Counted from the stretch's first letter, positions 53,568-63,236 are shown. The stretch is DNA of 64,000 bases from Candidatus Gastranaerophilales bacterium (GCA_944326565.1 CALVEL010000004.1:1-64000), one strand, 5' to 3'. Numbers and translations: made by a program. The notes: generated by a model not told the origin, from the letters alone.

Positions 53568-54842
53568 ATGACACCAAAAAATTTTTTATTTACTTCTGAG
53601 TCAGTAACAGAAGGACACCCCGACAAAGTTTGTGATCAGATTTCTGATGCAATTTTGGATGAATTTTTAACAAAATACCCCCAAGCCAGAGTCGCTGCTG
53701 AAACTACTGTAACTACAGGTATGGCGCTTGTGTGTGGGGAAATTACAGCGGATTGCTATGTTGATATCCCATCAGTTGTAAGAGATACAATCAAAAATAT
53801 TGGATACATCGGCAGAGAAGGCGGAGGATTTGATTATAAGACTTGTGCAGTATTAACAAGTATTGATGAACAATCTTGCGATATTGCAGGTGGTGTCAAT
53901 AAAGCACTAGAAACAAGAGCTACAAATGCTGATACTTCAGTATCAGAAACTGAAAATATCGGTGCAGGTGACCAAGGTATTATGTTTGGTTATGCTTGTA
54001 ATGAAACACCTGAATTGATGCCTTTACCAATCAGTTTAGCTCATAAACTGTCTTATAGATTAGCTCAAGTAAGAAAACAAGGTATTGTTGATTATTTAAG
54101 ACCTGACGGTAAATCTCAAGTAACAGTTGAATATGTTGATGGTAAACCATCAAGAATTCATACGGTATTGATTTCTACTCAGCACGATCCTGAAATTAAC
54201 GGGGTATCTGATAATGAAAAAGTTCAGGAAATTATTAAAAATGATATTAAAAAATATGTAATAGATTACGTATTTGCTAGTGAAACTATTAAACTTGATG
54301 CAGATACAAAAATTTTAGTAAACCCGTCAGGACGTTTTGTCGTAGGTGGACCTCAAGGTGATGCAGGGTTAACCGGTCGTAAAATTATCGTAGATACATA
54401 TGGCGGATATTCTCGTCATGGTGGCGGTGCATTCTCAGGAAAAGATCCAACAAAAGTTGACAGATCAGCTGCATATGCAGCAAGATATGTTGCTAAGAAT
54501 GTTGTAGCAGCAGGTTTAGCTGAAAAATGCGAAATTGAACTTGCTTATGCAATCGGTGTAGCTGAACCTATTTCAATAATGGTAGATACTTTCGGAACAG
54601 GTAAAATTTCAGATGATGAAATATCAGCTATCGTATCAAAGCATTTCGATTTGAGACCGGCTGCAATTATTAACAAGTTCGATTTGCGCGGATTACCTGC
54701 TAAAAATGGCGGTAAATTCTATCAACTACTTGCTGCATATGGACATATGGGAAGATCTGATATATTTGTTCCTTGGGAGCAAATAGATAAAGCTGATGAA
54801 TTAAAATCAGAAATATGTACCTGCGGATGCTGTGCTAAGTAG
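53568..54842 (+). CDS. metK: S-adenosylmethionine synthetase
   Basis: A 424-aa enzyme that makes SAM from methionine and ATP. Motifs are [13 protein letters not shown] at the N-terminus, [15 protein letters not shown][10 protein letters not shown] and G-G-G-A-F-S-G-K-D. It is longer than E. coli MetK and ends in an unusual Cys cluster, [16 protein letters not shown] lies before the ATG, inside the structured leader. Confidence 0.97.
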   Translation: MTPKNFLFTSESVTEGHPDKVCDQISDAILDEFLTKYPQARVAAETTVTTGMALVCGEITADCYVDIPSVVRDTIKNIGYIGREGGGFDYKTCAVLTSIDEQSCDIAGGVNKALETRATNADTSVSETENIGAGDQGIMFGYACNETPELMPLPISLAHKLSYRLAQVRKQGIVDYLRPDGKSQVTVEYVDGKPSRIHTVLISTQHDPEINGVSDNEKVQEIIKNDIKKYVIDYVFASETIKLDADTKILVNPSGRFVVGGPQGDAGLTGRKIIVDTYGGYSRHGGGAFSGKDPTKVDRSAAYAARYVAKNVVAAGLAEKCEIELAYAIGVAEPISIMVDTFGTGKISDDEISAIVSKHFDLRPAAIINKFDLRGLPAKNGGKFYQLLAAYGHMGRSDIFVPWEQIDKADELKSEICTCGCCAK

Positions 54843-54858
54843 GTATAATTATTAATTT

Positions 54859-54889
54859 AAAAGGGGGGATTAATAGTCCTCCCTTTTTT
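54859..54889 (+). terminator. Rho-independent terminator after metK
   Basis: AAAAGGGGGGA (54859-54869) pairs with TCCTCCCTTTT (54877-54887) with one G-U pair and T-tail. Confidence 0.88.
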
Positions 54890-54957
54890 CTATTTGTTTT
54901 TAGCTACTAGCAAAAAAAATAATTTACAGATTTTATTAAAACAAAAGGAGAAAATTT

Positions 54958-55332
54958 ATGATAAATAAAATCGGACCTTCATTTGGCTCAAAAGTTTACT
55001 TGATAGATGATGATTACTGCGGAACATATGAGTATAATATGGCGTCAGAAGAAAGTACGTACAATCAAGAAATATTAAAAAAAGCAATTAAGAAACTTGA
55101 AAGTAATGGAAATGATGATATTGTTACTCTCAAATCACTGGTGCATGAGTCCGGTAGTTCAGATAATGACTTATTTTTACTTCAAGTAAAAGAAATGAGA
55201 GGAAATTCTGCATACATAGGATTTGAGACTTCTAAAAATTATTCAACAAAAGCAATTCTTGATACTTATAAAAAAGCAAAAGAAGATATGGTAGAAGCAG
55301 CAAAAGGTGAATTGGCTGATTACGTAATATAG
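54958..55332 (+). CDS. Small hypothetical protein with N-terminal S-F-G motif
   Basis: A 124-aa soluble protein that starts M-I-N-K-I-G-P-S-F-G-S-K, the short N-terminal motif shared with other unknown proteins here. An alpha/beta domain follows. AAAGGAG lies before the ATG. It is 9 nt before the next gene, which carries the related N-F-T-A-K, so the two form an operon. No family recognised. Confidence 0.7.
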   Translation: MINKIGPSFGSKVYLIDDDYCGTYEYNMASEESTYNQEILKKAIKKLESNGNDDIVTLKSLVHESGSSDNDLFLLQVKEMRGNSAYIGFETSKNYSTKAILDTYKKAKEDMVEAAKGELADYVI

Positions 55333-55341
55333 GAAATAAAA

Positions 55342-55797
55342 ATGAAAATAACTTCAAATTATAACCCAGGTATAGTACAAAAACATTCACAACCAAATTT
55401 TACGGCTAAAATAAAAACAAAATATTTGCTGGAAGCTGTAAGTCGTAATTTAATAGTTAATGGGGATGAGGATACATTTACAAGATTATCTCAAATATCA
55501 GATGTAACAAGCGTACCATTGAAAAAACTTCAAAATAAGTTAAAAAATCCAGAAAGTCTTAAAATTTTTAATGATGTATTTGGTCAGGTAATAATAAAGG
55601 ATTATCCTGAAATACTCCATGCTAGTATCGATTACACTACTGATTTAATAAATCTTTTATATAGCGGCAAGATAACAATCCCGTCAGAAGTTAATAAAGT
55701 CGTAAAAAAATATGACAAAAAAATGGGAAAGGAATTAGATATTAATTTAGATGACGGAGTTAAAAGATTTTTTAATAGATATATTGAAATGTTTTAG
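55342..55797 (+). CDS. Hypothetical protein with N-terminal N-F-T-A motif
   Basis: A 151-aa soluble, mostly helical protein starting M-K-I-T-S-N-Y-N-P, with Q-P-N-F-T-A-K at 18-24. AGGAAATAAAA lies before the ATG. It ends before a strong terminator. Function unknown. Confidence 0.7.
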   Translation: MKITSNYNPGIVQKHSQPNFTAKIKTKYLLEAVSRNLIVNGDEDTFTRLSQISDVTSVPLKKLQNKLKNPESLKIFNDVFGQVIIKDYPEILHASIDYTTDLINLLYSGKITIPSEVNKVVKKYDKKMGKELDINLDDGVKRFFNRYIEMF

Positions 55798-55810
55798 TTT
55801 TGAACAAATA

Positions 55811-55843
55811 AAAAAACTCCCTTTTAAAAAGGGAGTTTTTTTT
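55811..55843. terminator. Bidirectional terminator
   Basis: AAAAAACTCCCTT (55811-55823) pairs with AAGGGAGTTTTTT (55829-55841). It separates the small-gene operon and the convergent aspS. Confidence 0.9.
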
Positions 55844-55859
55844 ATAAAAATTTTAGAAT

Positions 55860-57638
55860 TTATGATTTGTGAACAGTACTTTTCAAATGAAGTTCTCTTA
55901 ACTGTTGTAAAGATGCTTCACCTGGAGCATCGCTCATCAAGTCTTTAGCACCTGAGTTTTTCGGGAATGCGATAACATCACGAATACTTTCAGTCCTGCA
56001 TAACAGTGCAACAAGCCGGTCAAGACCGATTGCAAGACCTGCGTGAGGAGGAGTTCCGTACTGAAGTGCATTAACCATAAATCCGAATTTTTCAACCGCT
56101 TCTTCTTCTGTAAGTCCTAAAGCTTTAAATATTTTCTTCTGAACTTCAGATGAATGGATTCTGACAGATCCGCCACCAAGCTCTGTACCATTGTAAACGA
56201 TATCGTAAGCGACAGATTTTACATTTCCTAAATCTCCGCTGTCGAGTTTATCCAAATCTTCAAGGCAAGGAGAAGTGAACGGGTGGTGCATTGCCATAAA
56301 TCTGCCTTCTTCATCACTCCATTCAAACATCGGGAAGTCTACTACCCAAAGAAGATTGTGTTTTGATTCATCAATCAAATCAAGACGTTTTCCGAAGTAT
56401 AATCTCAATCTTCCCATAATATCGTAAACAAGTTTCGGTTTGTCAGCGACGAAGAAGATTATATCGCCGGCTTCAGCTTGAGCTCTTTCTTGAATTCGTT
56501 TTGCCTGATCTTCGGTTACAAACTTCAATACAGGAGATTTCGCCGTTCCGTCTTCGTTGTAAATGATATTAGCCAAAGCCTTAGCACCAAATGATACTGC
56601 AAGTTTTGTAATATCGTCAATATCTTTTCTTGAGAATTTAGCGCCGCCTGGGATTCTGATACCTCTTACGATTCCGCCGTTTTGAAGTGTGTTTTTAACT
56701 ATTTCAAAATTAGATTCAAGAATTATATCGCCGATATCAAAAAGTTCCAATCCAAAACGTGTATCGGGCTTATCTGAGCCGTATCTATCCATTGCTTCCT
56801 GCCAAGGCATTTGAATGAACGGAGGTTTTACTTCAACTCCTGCGGCTTTGAATGTTTCGACAATTAAGCCTTCAACGCATTTGATAACATCTTGTTGTTC
56901 AACAAAAGACATTTCAAGGTCGATTTGAGTAAATTCAGGCTGTCTGTCAGCACGCAAATCTTCATCTCTAAAGCATTTTGCAATCTGGTAATATCTTTCA
57001 ATACCGCCAACCATTAATAACTGTTTAAAGATTTGCGGAGATTGCGGAAGCGCGTAGAATTTACCTTCTTGAACACGAGAGGGTACAAGATAATCTCTAG
57101 CACCTTCAGGTGTTGTTTTTATCAAAATCGGAGTCTCAACTTCCAAGAAATCTTCTCCGTTTAGGTAGCTTCTTGCGGCTTGACAAATTTTATGACGCAA
57201 AGTCAAATTGTGTAACATACTTTCACGTCTAATATCAAGATATCTGTATTTTAATCTTACGTCCTCTGAAACGTTTTCATCATCAAGAACAAAAGGTAAT
57301 GTTTTTGCTTCAGAAAGAATTTCAACACTTTCAGGATACATTTCAACTTGTCCAGTTGCGTATTTTTCGTTGTAAGTTTCTTCCGGTCTTCTTGTAACTT
57401 TACCTTTTACGCAGATTACATATTCTGATCTCAATTTTTCAAATACTTTGTGAACCTGAGGATTAATTTGAGGATTCGCAACAAGCTGGAAAAATCCTGT
57501 TCTGTCTCTCAATTCCACAAATAAAATTCCGCCTAAATCACGGATAGTTGATGCCCAGCCGGAGAGAGTAACTTCTTCGTTTAAGTTATTTAAATTAAGC
57601 TCTCCGCAGTTGTGGTTTTTAAGTTTTGTTGTTATCAT
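55860..57638 (-). CDS. aspS: Aspartate--tRNA ligase
   Basis: A 592-aa bacterial-type class II synthetase. The N-terminal OB fold (about 20-105) binds the anticodon. Motif 2 is F-R-D-E-D-L-R-A-D-R-Q-P-E-F-T-Q-I-D, and motif 3 is G-L-A-I-G-L-D-R-L-V. The bacterial GAD insertion domain (about 290-415) is present. AAGGAAATTAAG precedes the ATG. Whether it also charges tRNA-Asn cannot be told by eye. Confidence 0.97.
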   Translation of the reverse strand: MITTKLKNHNCGELNLNNLNEEVTLSGWASTIRDLGGILFVELRDRTGFFQLVANPQINPQVHKVFEKLRSEYVICVKGKVTRRPEETYNEKYATGQVEMYPESVEILSEAKTLPFVLDDENVSEDVRLKYRYLDIRRESMLHNLTLRHKICQAARSYLNGEDFLEVETPILIKTTPEGARDYLVPSRVQEGKFYALPQSPQIFKQLLMVGGIERYYQIAKCFRDEDLRADRQPEFTQIDLEMSFVEQQDVIKCVEGLIVETFKAAGVEVKPPFIQMPWQEAMDRYGSDKPDTRFGLELFDIGDIILESNFEIVKNTLQNGGIVRGIRIPGGAKFSRKDIDDITKLAVSFGAKALANIIYNEDGTAKSPVLKFVTEDQAKRIQERAQAEAGDIIFFVADKPKLVYDIMGRLRLYFGKRLDLIDESKHNLLWVVDFPMFEWSDEEGRFMAMHHPFTSPCLEDLDKLDSGDLGNVKSVAYDIVYNGTELGGGSVRIHSSEVQKKIFKALGLTEEEAVEKFGFMVNALQYGTPPHAGLAIGLDRLVALLCRTESIRDVIAFPKNSGAKDLMSDAPGEASLQQLRELHLKSTVHKS

Positions 57639-57774
57639 CTTAATTTCCTTACTTTGTTTAAACGTCTATTAATATCATAGCAAAAACATAAAAAAATGAA
57701 CGAAAATTTTGAATTTTTATAACATTTTTTGAGCAAAAAAGCAAAATTTTTTATTTATATGATTTAATTTTTAC

Positions 57775-60111
57775 ATGAGAATTACACCCATAAAATTTTA
57801 CACACCGCAATTCAAAGCTCATTCTTATAAAATTGAGCCTAAAACCTGCAAATTTGAGATTCAAACAGATAATAATCCTTATCTTGGTGAAAAGCCGTAT
57901 TTAATTTACGATGATTATGGCGATAAGCGTGAAATTGAAATGCAGAAAGAAAACGGCTTGTATTCAGCCAAAGCAACAGCTCAACCTTGGCAAAAAGATT
58001 TTAAATATCATATAAAATATCAGGATACCGGTAAGCTTGATTTAAAAGACGGAAAAGAATATTCTGTTGATTTTGATAATTTGAGGATGGATGCAATAGC
58101 GCATTTGAGGAAACAATATCGACAACCTATGGTACATCCTTTTAAATCAGGTTCTGCTGTGGGTAAAATTTTCTATAGACCTCGTATTACTCCTGATATG
58201 ATTGAAAATAGTATCAAAGAACCATCTATTGTAATTTGCAAACGTATTACGTCCAGTTCTATAAATAATCCTAATGTAGTCGGCGTAATTTTGTTATCTG
58301 ATGATTTTTCTACTCTTTCTCATGAAGCTTCAAAGCTAAGATACAGTACAAAAATTTGTGGTGCGGTCTATGACACTAAAATAATAAATCAGCTGCAAGA
58401 TTTGAACGGTCAAAATGTGGAAGTTGAGCTTGATGACAATTATATAAATTTTGCAAAATCAAACAAAACACCTACTCCTATGATTTATCCGAAAATAAAA
58501 GTCCCTGAACTTGAATATTCAGATAAAACTTTAACATCTAATGAATACACCTTGGATTTAGTTGGTGCAAAGGCGGTAAATTTAAGACGTCTTGAAATGC
58601 TTGTAAATGAAGGTAAAATTGACGTAAAAATTCCCAAATCCATAACCCTTACGCATGGATATATTCAAAAAATGTTTGACGAAAACGATGAACAAAGAAT
58701 CTGGTATGAAGAACGTAAAGATTTTTATCCTTGTAAAGAGGCAGCCTATGCACCTTACCTTGAGGCTCAAAGTGGAGCTAGAATGTTAGATTTGATTGAT
58801 ACTTTGAGAAAAAATGGTATAGATGGCAAGCGGTTAAAGGTACGTTCTGCCTTTAACGGAGAGGATTTACCAAATTACTCTGCTGCAGGAATTTATGATA
58901 GTTATCCAACTCAAAATGAACCAAAAGATTTATATGAAAATATAATGTATGTTGCCTGCTCCAAATGGGGATTGAGTGCAATTTCTTCACGTCAAAAATA
59001 TAACATCCCAGAAGATGCAATTAAACCATCTGTAATAATACAAGAACAAATCAGTCCTGATTATAAATTTACGTTATACACAGATTATAAAGATAACAAA
59101 ATGCGAATCGAATTGTATTCTGATAAGATGTGGCTTTGGGGTGAAGTTCAACAGCCAAATGTATTCACCTATGATAAAAATACAGGTAAATTAACTTATG
59201 ATTCAATTCAGTTAGGAGAAACTACTCTTACGTATGATGAGAATTTTAATCTAAAAGAATTACCGCCATTAAAATATGATCTTTCTAATAAGCCTGAAGT
59301 CTTTGAATTAATCAGAAAACTTGTTGATAACGCTCTAGTAATTGAAAAAGAATTTGGAGCACCGCAAGATATTGAAGGAGGATTTGTGGATAATGAAATT
59401 TATCTGTGGCAGACAAGAAATATTCCAAGGATTTATGACTTAGAGGATATTGAGACAAAATTTCTTGACTCTCATCTTTCTCCTGAAATGTTAGCCGCTA
59501 AACAAAATTATTTAAAAAATCCTAATCCAAAAACCTATAAAGAATTTACAACTGCAGCATTTCAACATATGCTTGGTCTGAAATTAAGAATGTTACCACA
59601 TGAAATGAGTAACCATGTTTATCCTTTTAATTTTTCGCCGGAGAGCAAATATAATAAAATTAAGGAGCGATTGCATCTTTTTGATAAATTTTTAGAATAC
59701 AATCCTGAAGATAAAGTATCAAACTTAAATCCAATTGATATGACAGCGGTATTCAAAACTTTTTTGGATGAAAATAATTGTAAAGATATAAAAATGAACG
59801 GGCTTGAACTTTTAGAAAATGTTATTATGGGTGACTATGCTTTTGATGTTTATTACGGGCTTACGGATTTGGTAAAATTTGCCCAAGAGCAGGTCGATAA
59901 TAAAAATATAACTCTATCATTTGATAGAGATGGAGCTTTGTATGCTACTGTAACCTATAAAGGAAAAGAACTTGAAGAAAAAGATTTTTATAAAGTTATT
60001 CCAAGCGCAAGAAGTTACGACGACCTGGATCCTATAACAACAAATTCTGATGGTGAATATTCTTCAATAAGACTGCGATTAAAAACTCTTGATGGTTTTA
60101 TGGTAATATAA
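57775..60111 (+). CDS. Glucan-water-dikinase-like phosphotransferase with N-terminal beta domain
   Basis: A 778-aa protein. It starts M-R-I-T-P-I with P-Q-F-K-A at 11-15. Residues 24-105 look like a starch-binding-type beta-sandwich. Residues 145-225 form a phosphohistidine domain with V-V-G-V-I-L (168-173) and T-L-S-H-E-A-S (180-186); H183 is the probable catalytic His. The PPDK/PEP-synthase-type ATP domain follows (V-G-A-K-A-V-N-L at 263-270, V-R-S-A-F-N-G-E-D-L-P at 356-366, Q-D-I-E-G-G-F at 531-537, Q-T-R-N-I at 546-550). Residues 560-778 are unique. His before ATP domain is the order of plant GWD/PWD and the reverse of PEP synthase. No PEP-binding barrel is present. Confidence 0.8.
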   Translation: MRITPIKFYTPQFKAHSYKIEPKTCKFEIQTDNNPYLGEKPYLIYDDYGDKREIEMQKENGLYSAKATAQPWQKDFKYHIKYQDTGKLDLKDGKEYSVDFDNLRMDAIAHLRKQYRQPMVHPFKSGSAVGKIFYRPRITPDMIENSIKEPSIVICKRITSSSINNPNVVGVILLSDDFSTLSHEASKLRYSTKICGAVYDTKIINQLQDLNGQNVEVELDDNYINFAKSNKTPTPMIYPKIKVPELEYSDKTLTSNEYTLDLVGAKAVNLRRLEMLVNEGKIDVKIPKSITLTHGYIQKMFDENDEQRIWYEERKDFYPCKEAAYAPYLEAQSGARMLDLIDTLRKNGIDGKRLKVRSAFNGEDLPNYSAAGIYDSYPTQNEPKDLYENIMYVACSKWGLSAISSRQKYNIPEDAIKPSVIIQEQISPDYKFTLYTDYKDNKMRIELYSDKMWLWGEVQQPNVFTYDKNTGKLTYDSIQLGETTLTYDENFNLKELPPLKYDLSNKPEVFELIRKLVDNALVIEKEFGAPQDIEGGFVDNEIYLWQTRNIPRIYDLEDIETKFLDSHLSPEMLAAKQNYLKNPNPKTYKEFTTAAFQHMLGLKLRMLPHEMSNHVYPFNFSPESKYNKIKERLHLFDKFLEYNPEDKVSNLNPIDMTAVFKTFLDENNCKDIKMNGLELLENVIMGDYAFDVYYGLTDLVKFAQEQVDNKNITLSFDRDGALYATVTYKGKELEEKDFYKVIPSARSYDDLDPITTNSDGEYSSIRLRLKTLDGFMVI

Positions 60112-60115
60112 TCCT

Positions 60116-61519
60116 ATGATTACATTCGATAGTTTGACCTTAAAAGCGTGGATTGAAGAAAATAGAGAATTTCTGACAGGCGCAAGAATTCAAAAAATTC
60201 AACAGCCGACAAGAAAGGATTTTGTATTTACAATCCGCCAGAAAGGTGATAGCAGAAAACTTTATATAAATATTAATCCTCAATTTCATCACGTTTGCTT
60301 TATGAGCAAAGAAAACGAAGAAAAAAGGCTTATTGAAATTCCGCAAAAGCCCCCGATGTTTTGCATGCTTCTTAGAAAATATCTTGAAAATGCGGTTATT
60401 GCACAAGTGAATCAGCCCACTTACGAAAGAATTTTGGAATTTTACATCGAAACCTTTAATGAGCTTTCAGAAAAAATTTACCTTTGTCTTGCTATTGAGT
60501 TGATGGGAAAACACTCAAACGTAATTTTATACAACCACGACACAAATATAATTTTGGGCTGCGCGCATAATGTCGGGGCTGAAAAAAGCAGAGAACGAGA
60601 AATGGCAGGCGGACTTCCTTATACATATCCTCCAGGTAAACCTCAGGATTGGTATGGCGGTGCCTTCGCTGAAGAAAATTCTAATGAAAATATTGATAAT
60701 TATTATGCAAAATGTATTTTTGATGATAAATTTAAAAATTTAAAAAATGGATGTAGACAAATTGTCTTTGCAAAGCTTAAAAAAGATAAAAATTCGTTGG
60801 AAAAAATGGAATACAAAATTCAGCATTCTCAGGATTTTGATAAATACAGACATCTTGGAAATTTAATTATGGCAAATATGTATAATCTCAAAGATTATTC
60901 AAGGTTTGTACATGTTTTCGATTATCTTAAAAATCAAGAAATTAATATCGAATTGAATGAGCAATTGACCTTGAAAGAAAATGCAAATACTTTTTTCAAA
61001 CTTTATAACAAAGGCAAAACGACCATTGCTAAACTTACTGAATTCATTGACAAAACAAGAGCTAATATAAGTTATTTAGAACAAATTCTTTATTCGCTTG
61101 AGATTGCAAAATCGATTGATGATTTATTTGAAATTAAATCGGAAATTTCTCAGGAAAAAAATAAAAAAACAATTGAAAAATCTTCATATGAGCCTATGGA
61201 GCTTGAAATTGACGGTTTTAAAGTTTTTGTCGGAAAGAATAATCGACAAAATGATTATATAGTTTCAAAACTTGCAAAAGATGAGGATTATTGGTTTCAT
61301 ACAAAAGACTGTGCCGGTTCTCATGTACTTTTAAAATGCTCATCCCCGATAGATAAACTTTTACTTGAGTGCGCAAAAATTGCAAAAAAATATTCTTCAG
61401 CAGCTTTATCGTCAAAAGTCGGGGTAATTTACACTAAATGTAAAAATCTAAGAAAACCGCCAGGTGCTAATTTAGGTTATGTAACTTACAGGTCTGAAAA
61501 AGAAATAATTATTGATTAA
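60116..61519 (+). CDS. rqcH: RqcH/NFACT-family protein
   Basis: A 467-aa protein of the Rqc2/FbpA family, which adds Ala tails to nascent chains on stalled 50S subunits. It starts F-D-S-L-T-L-K-A-W with the NFACT-N domain (M-G-K-H-S-N-V-I-L-Y). A coiled-coil region follows (about 300-350), then NFACT-R with D-Y-W-F-H-T-K-D-C-A-G-S-H-V. It is about 100 residues shorter than B. subtilis RqcH, with the loss in the middle. It lies 4 nt after the dikinase gene, so they are cotranscribed. Confidence 0.92.
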   Translation: MITFDSLTLKAWIEENREFLTGARIQKIQQPTRKDFVFTIRQKGDSRKLYININPQFHHVCFMSKENEEKRLIEIPQKPPMFCMLLRKYLENAVIAQVNQPTYERILEFYIETFNELSEKIYLCLAIELMGKHSNVILYNHDTNIILGCAHNVGAEKSREREMAGGLPYTYPPGKPQDWYGGAFAEENSNENIDNYYAKCIFDDKFKNLKNGCRQIVFAKLKKDKNSLEKMEYKIQHSQDFDKYRHLGNLIMANMYNLKDYSRFVHVFDYLKNQEINIELNEQLTLKENANTFFKLYNKGKTTIAKLTEFIDKTRANISYLEQILYSLEIAKSIDDLFEIKSEISQEKNKKTIEKSSYEPMELEIDGFKVFVGKNNRQNDYIVSKLAKDEDYWFHTKDCAGSHVLLKCSSPIDKLLLECAKIAKKYSSAALSSKVGVIYTKCKNLRKPPGANLGYVTYRSEKEIIID

Positions 61520-61523
61520 TTAA

Positions 61524-61975
61524 ACATAATAAATATTATTTTAATTTCTATTCTGTAAATAAGAAAAATTTAATATTGAAAGTCCTCCGGACGGGGGCAC
61601 TTTTTGTGGAAAAAGTGCCTCAAAACCATCGACACGCTGCGTTCACTAATAATAAGCAAGGCTCAAGAAAGAAGCCGTCAAACTCGCTACGCTCAAACAA
61701 TGCCGGCTTTGAAGAACTTTTGCCTGCAATTATTGTTCACTACGCTATTGTCGCAATTAAAAAATAGGCGACCTTTACGGAGTGAGCAATCAATGTTTTG
61801 TTACATAACAACAAAAGCAAGCATTGTCTGAACGTAGTGAGTTTGCTTGCTTCGGGTGTAACAAATTACAATTGATTAGCGAACGCAGTATCAGGTCGTG
61901 GTTTGTGTCGCTTTTCCACAAAAGCGACCGCCGTCTGCGTAAGACCCGCCGGAGGCATGATAATATTTATTATGT
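61524..61975. mobile_element. Palindromic MITE-like repeat element with terminal inverted repeats
   Basis: A gene-free region of higher G+C. A perfect 16-bp inverted repeat bounds it (61524-61539 and 61960-61975). Inside, CCTCCGG (61584-61590) and CCGGAGG (61949-61955) face each other. Each arm has a hairpin with a GTGG/CCAC loop: GGCACTTTTT/AAAAAGTGCC (61596-61619) and GTCGCTTTT/AAAAGCGAC (61907-61928). The arms are related as inverted copies, for example CTGCGTTC-x-CTAAT and AAACTC-x-CTACG-x-TCA recur on the opposite strand. The short ORFs inside are by-products. No transposase is present. Confidence 0.65.
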
Positions 61976-61986
61976 ATAATAGCTTT

Positions 61987-63219
61987 ATGAAAGAAGAATT
62001 GGAATTTAATCAAAATGCATTTGATAATATAGATATGGGGAAATCAATTATTGCTTTGGTTGATTGTGATTCTTTTTTTGTGTCTTGCGAGCAAAAAGTT
62101 AATCCTGAATTGAAAGGGAAACCAGTATGTGTGCTTTCAGGTCATGGTCAATGTGTTATTTCACGCTCAAAAGAAGCTAAAAAACTTGGTATTCCTATGG
62201 GCATTCCCACTTTTAAACTTACTAAAGAAATGAAAAAAGCTACGCTTATTGCAGCATCTCAGGATTTGTACAGTGAAATTTCAAATCAGGTAATGGCGGT
62301 ATTAAAATCATTAAGTCCCAAAGTTGAAATATATTCAATAGATGAAGCGTTTGTTGATTTGACAGGACTTTCACGGCTTTATAAAAAGAATTATTATGAG
62401 CTTGCACAAATGATTAGGGAGCTTGTACTTAAAAAAGTCGATATTCCGGTGTCAATTGGGGTAAGTTCTTCAAAATCTCTTGCAAAGTTAGCTTCAGATA
62501 AAGCTAAAAATATTCAAGGTGGTGTCTTTTTGATCGGGGCAGGAAAACTTAATTATGTTTTGAAAAATACATCAATAGATGAAATTTGGGGAATAGGTAG
62601 AAATCTTTCAAAATTATTAAGGCAAAACGGAATTTTAACAGCTTATGAGCTTGTACAAAAATCCGATTCTTGGCTTGATAAACAAGTCGGAATAAGAGGG
62701 ATAGAAATGAAACATGAACTTTTAGGAGAGATGGTATCTGTAGTAGATGATTCCTTTAAAATTCCAAAATCAATTCAAAAGACAAGTGCTTTTGGAATTT
62801 TTACATCTGATATTGAATTTATAAAAAATCAGCTAAACTACCATATACATAGTGCTTGTAAAAAAATGCGCCGTCTCGATTTAAAATGCTCGGGTATTGG
62901 AGTTATGTTAAGGACAAAAATTGAATTTAAAGTGTATTATGAAAAAATAACTATCCCAAGTCCAACATGTTATGAATGGGAAATTTCTGATATAGTATTT
63001 AGTCTTCTTGAAAAAATTTATAATCCAAATATAATCTATCGCAGTTCTGGTGTAATACTTGATGAATTCTCTCCAAATTCTGGTGAGCAGATGTTCTTGT
63101 TTTCTGATAGTGAAAAGAAACAAAAGTCAGAACGGCTTGCTCAATGTATTGACAAGCTGGAAAATAAATTCGGTAAAAATATTATACAAACAGGATTTAT
63201 AAAATCTGATTTTAGATAG
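61987..63219 (+). CDS. Y-family DNA polymerase (UmuC/DinB-like)
   Basis: A 410-aa translesion polymerase. Catalytic motifs are L-V-D-C-D-S-F-F-V-S-C-E and S-I-D-E-A-F-V-D-L; the little-finger domain starts near F-K-I-P-K-S-I-Q-K-T. I chose ATG 61987; TATAAT (61975-61980) ends 6 nt before it with no ribosome binding site, implying a leaderless mRNA. Upstream in-frame codons run into the repeat element. The right-hand inverted repeat of that element touches the promoter, so insertion may have shaped it. No umuD is adjacent. Confidence 0.9.
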   Translation: MKEELEFNQNAFDNIDMGKSIIALVDCDSFFVSCEQKVNPELKGKPVCVLSGHGQCVISRSKEAKKLGIPMGIPTFKLTKEMKKATLIAASQDLYSEISNQVMAVLKSLSPKVEIYSIDEAFVDLTGLSRLYKKNYYELAQMIRELVLKKVDIPVSIGVSSSKSLAKLASDKAKNIQGGVFLIGAGKLNYVLKNTSIDEIWGIGRNLSKLLRQNGILTAYELVQKSDSWLDKQVGIRGIEMKHELLGEMVSVVDDSFKIPKSIQKTSAFGIFTSDIEFIKNQLNYHIHSACKKMRRLDLKCSGIGVMLRTKIEFKVYYEKITIPSPTCYEWEISDIVFSLLEKIYNPNIIYRSSGVILDEFSPNSGEQMFLFSDSEKKQKSERLAQCIDKLENKFGKNIIQTGFIKSDFR

Positions 63220-63236
63220 TTTAAAATTTTTTATAA

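Noticed and set aside
61576-61831. Two overlapping ORFs of 63 and 75 aa
   Set aside because: They lie inside the palindromic element, have no start signals and read through its hairpins.
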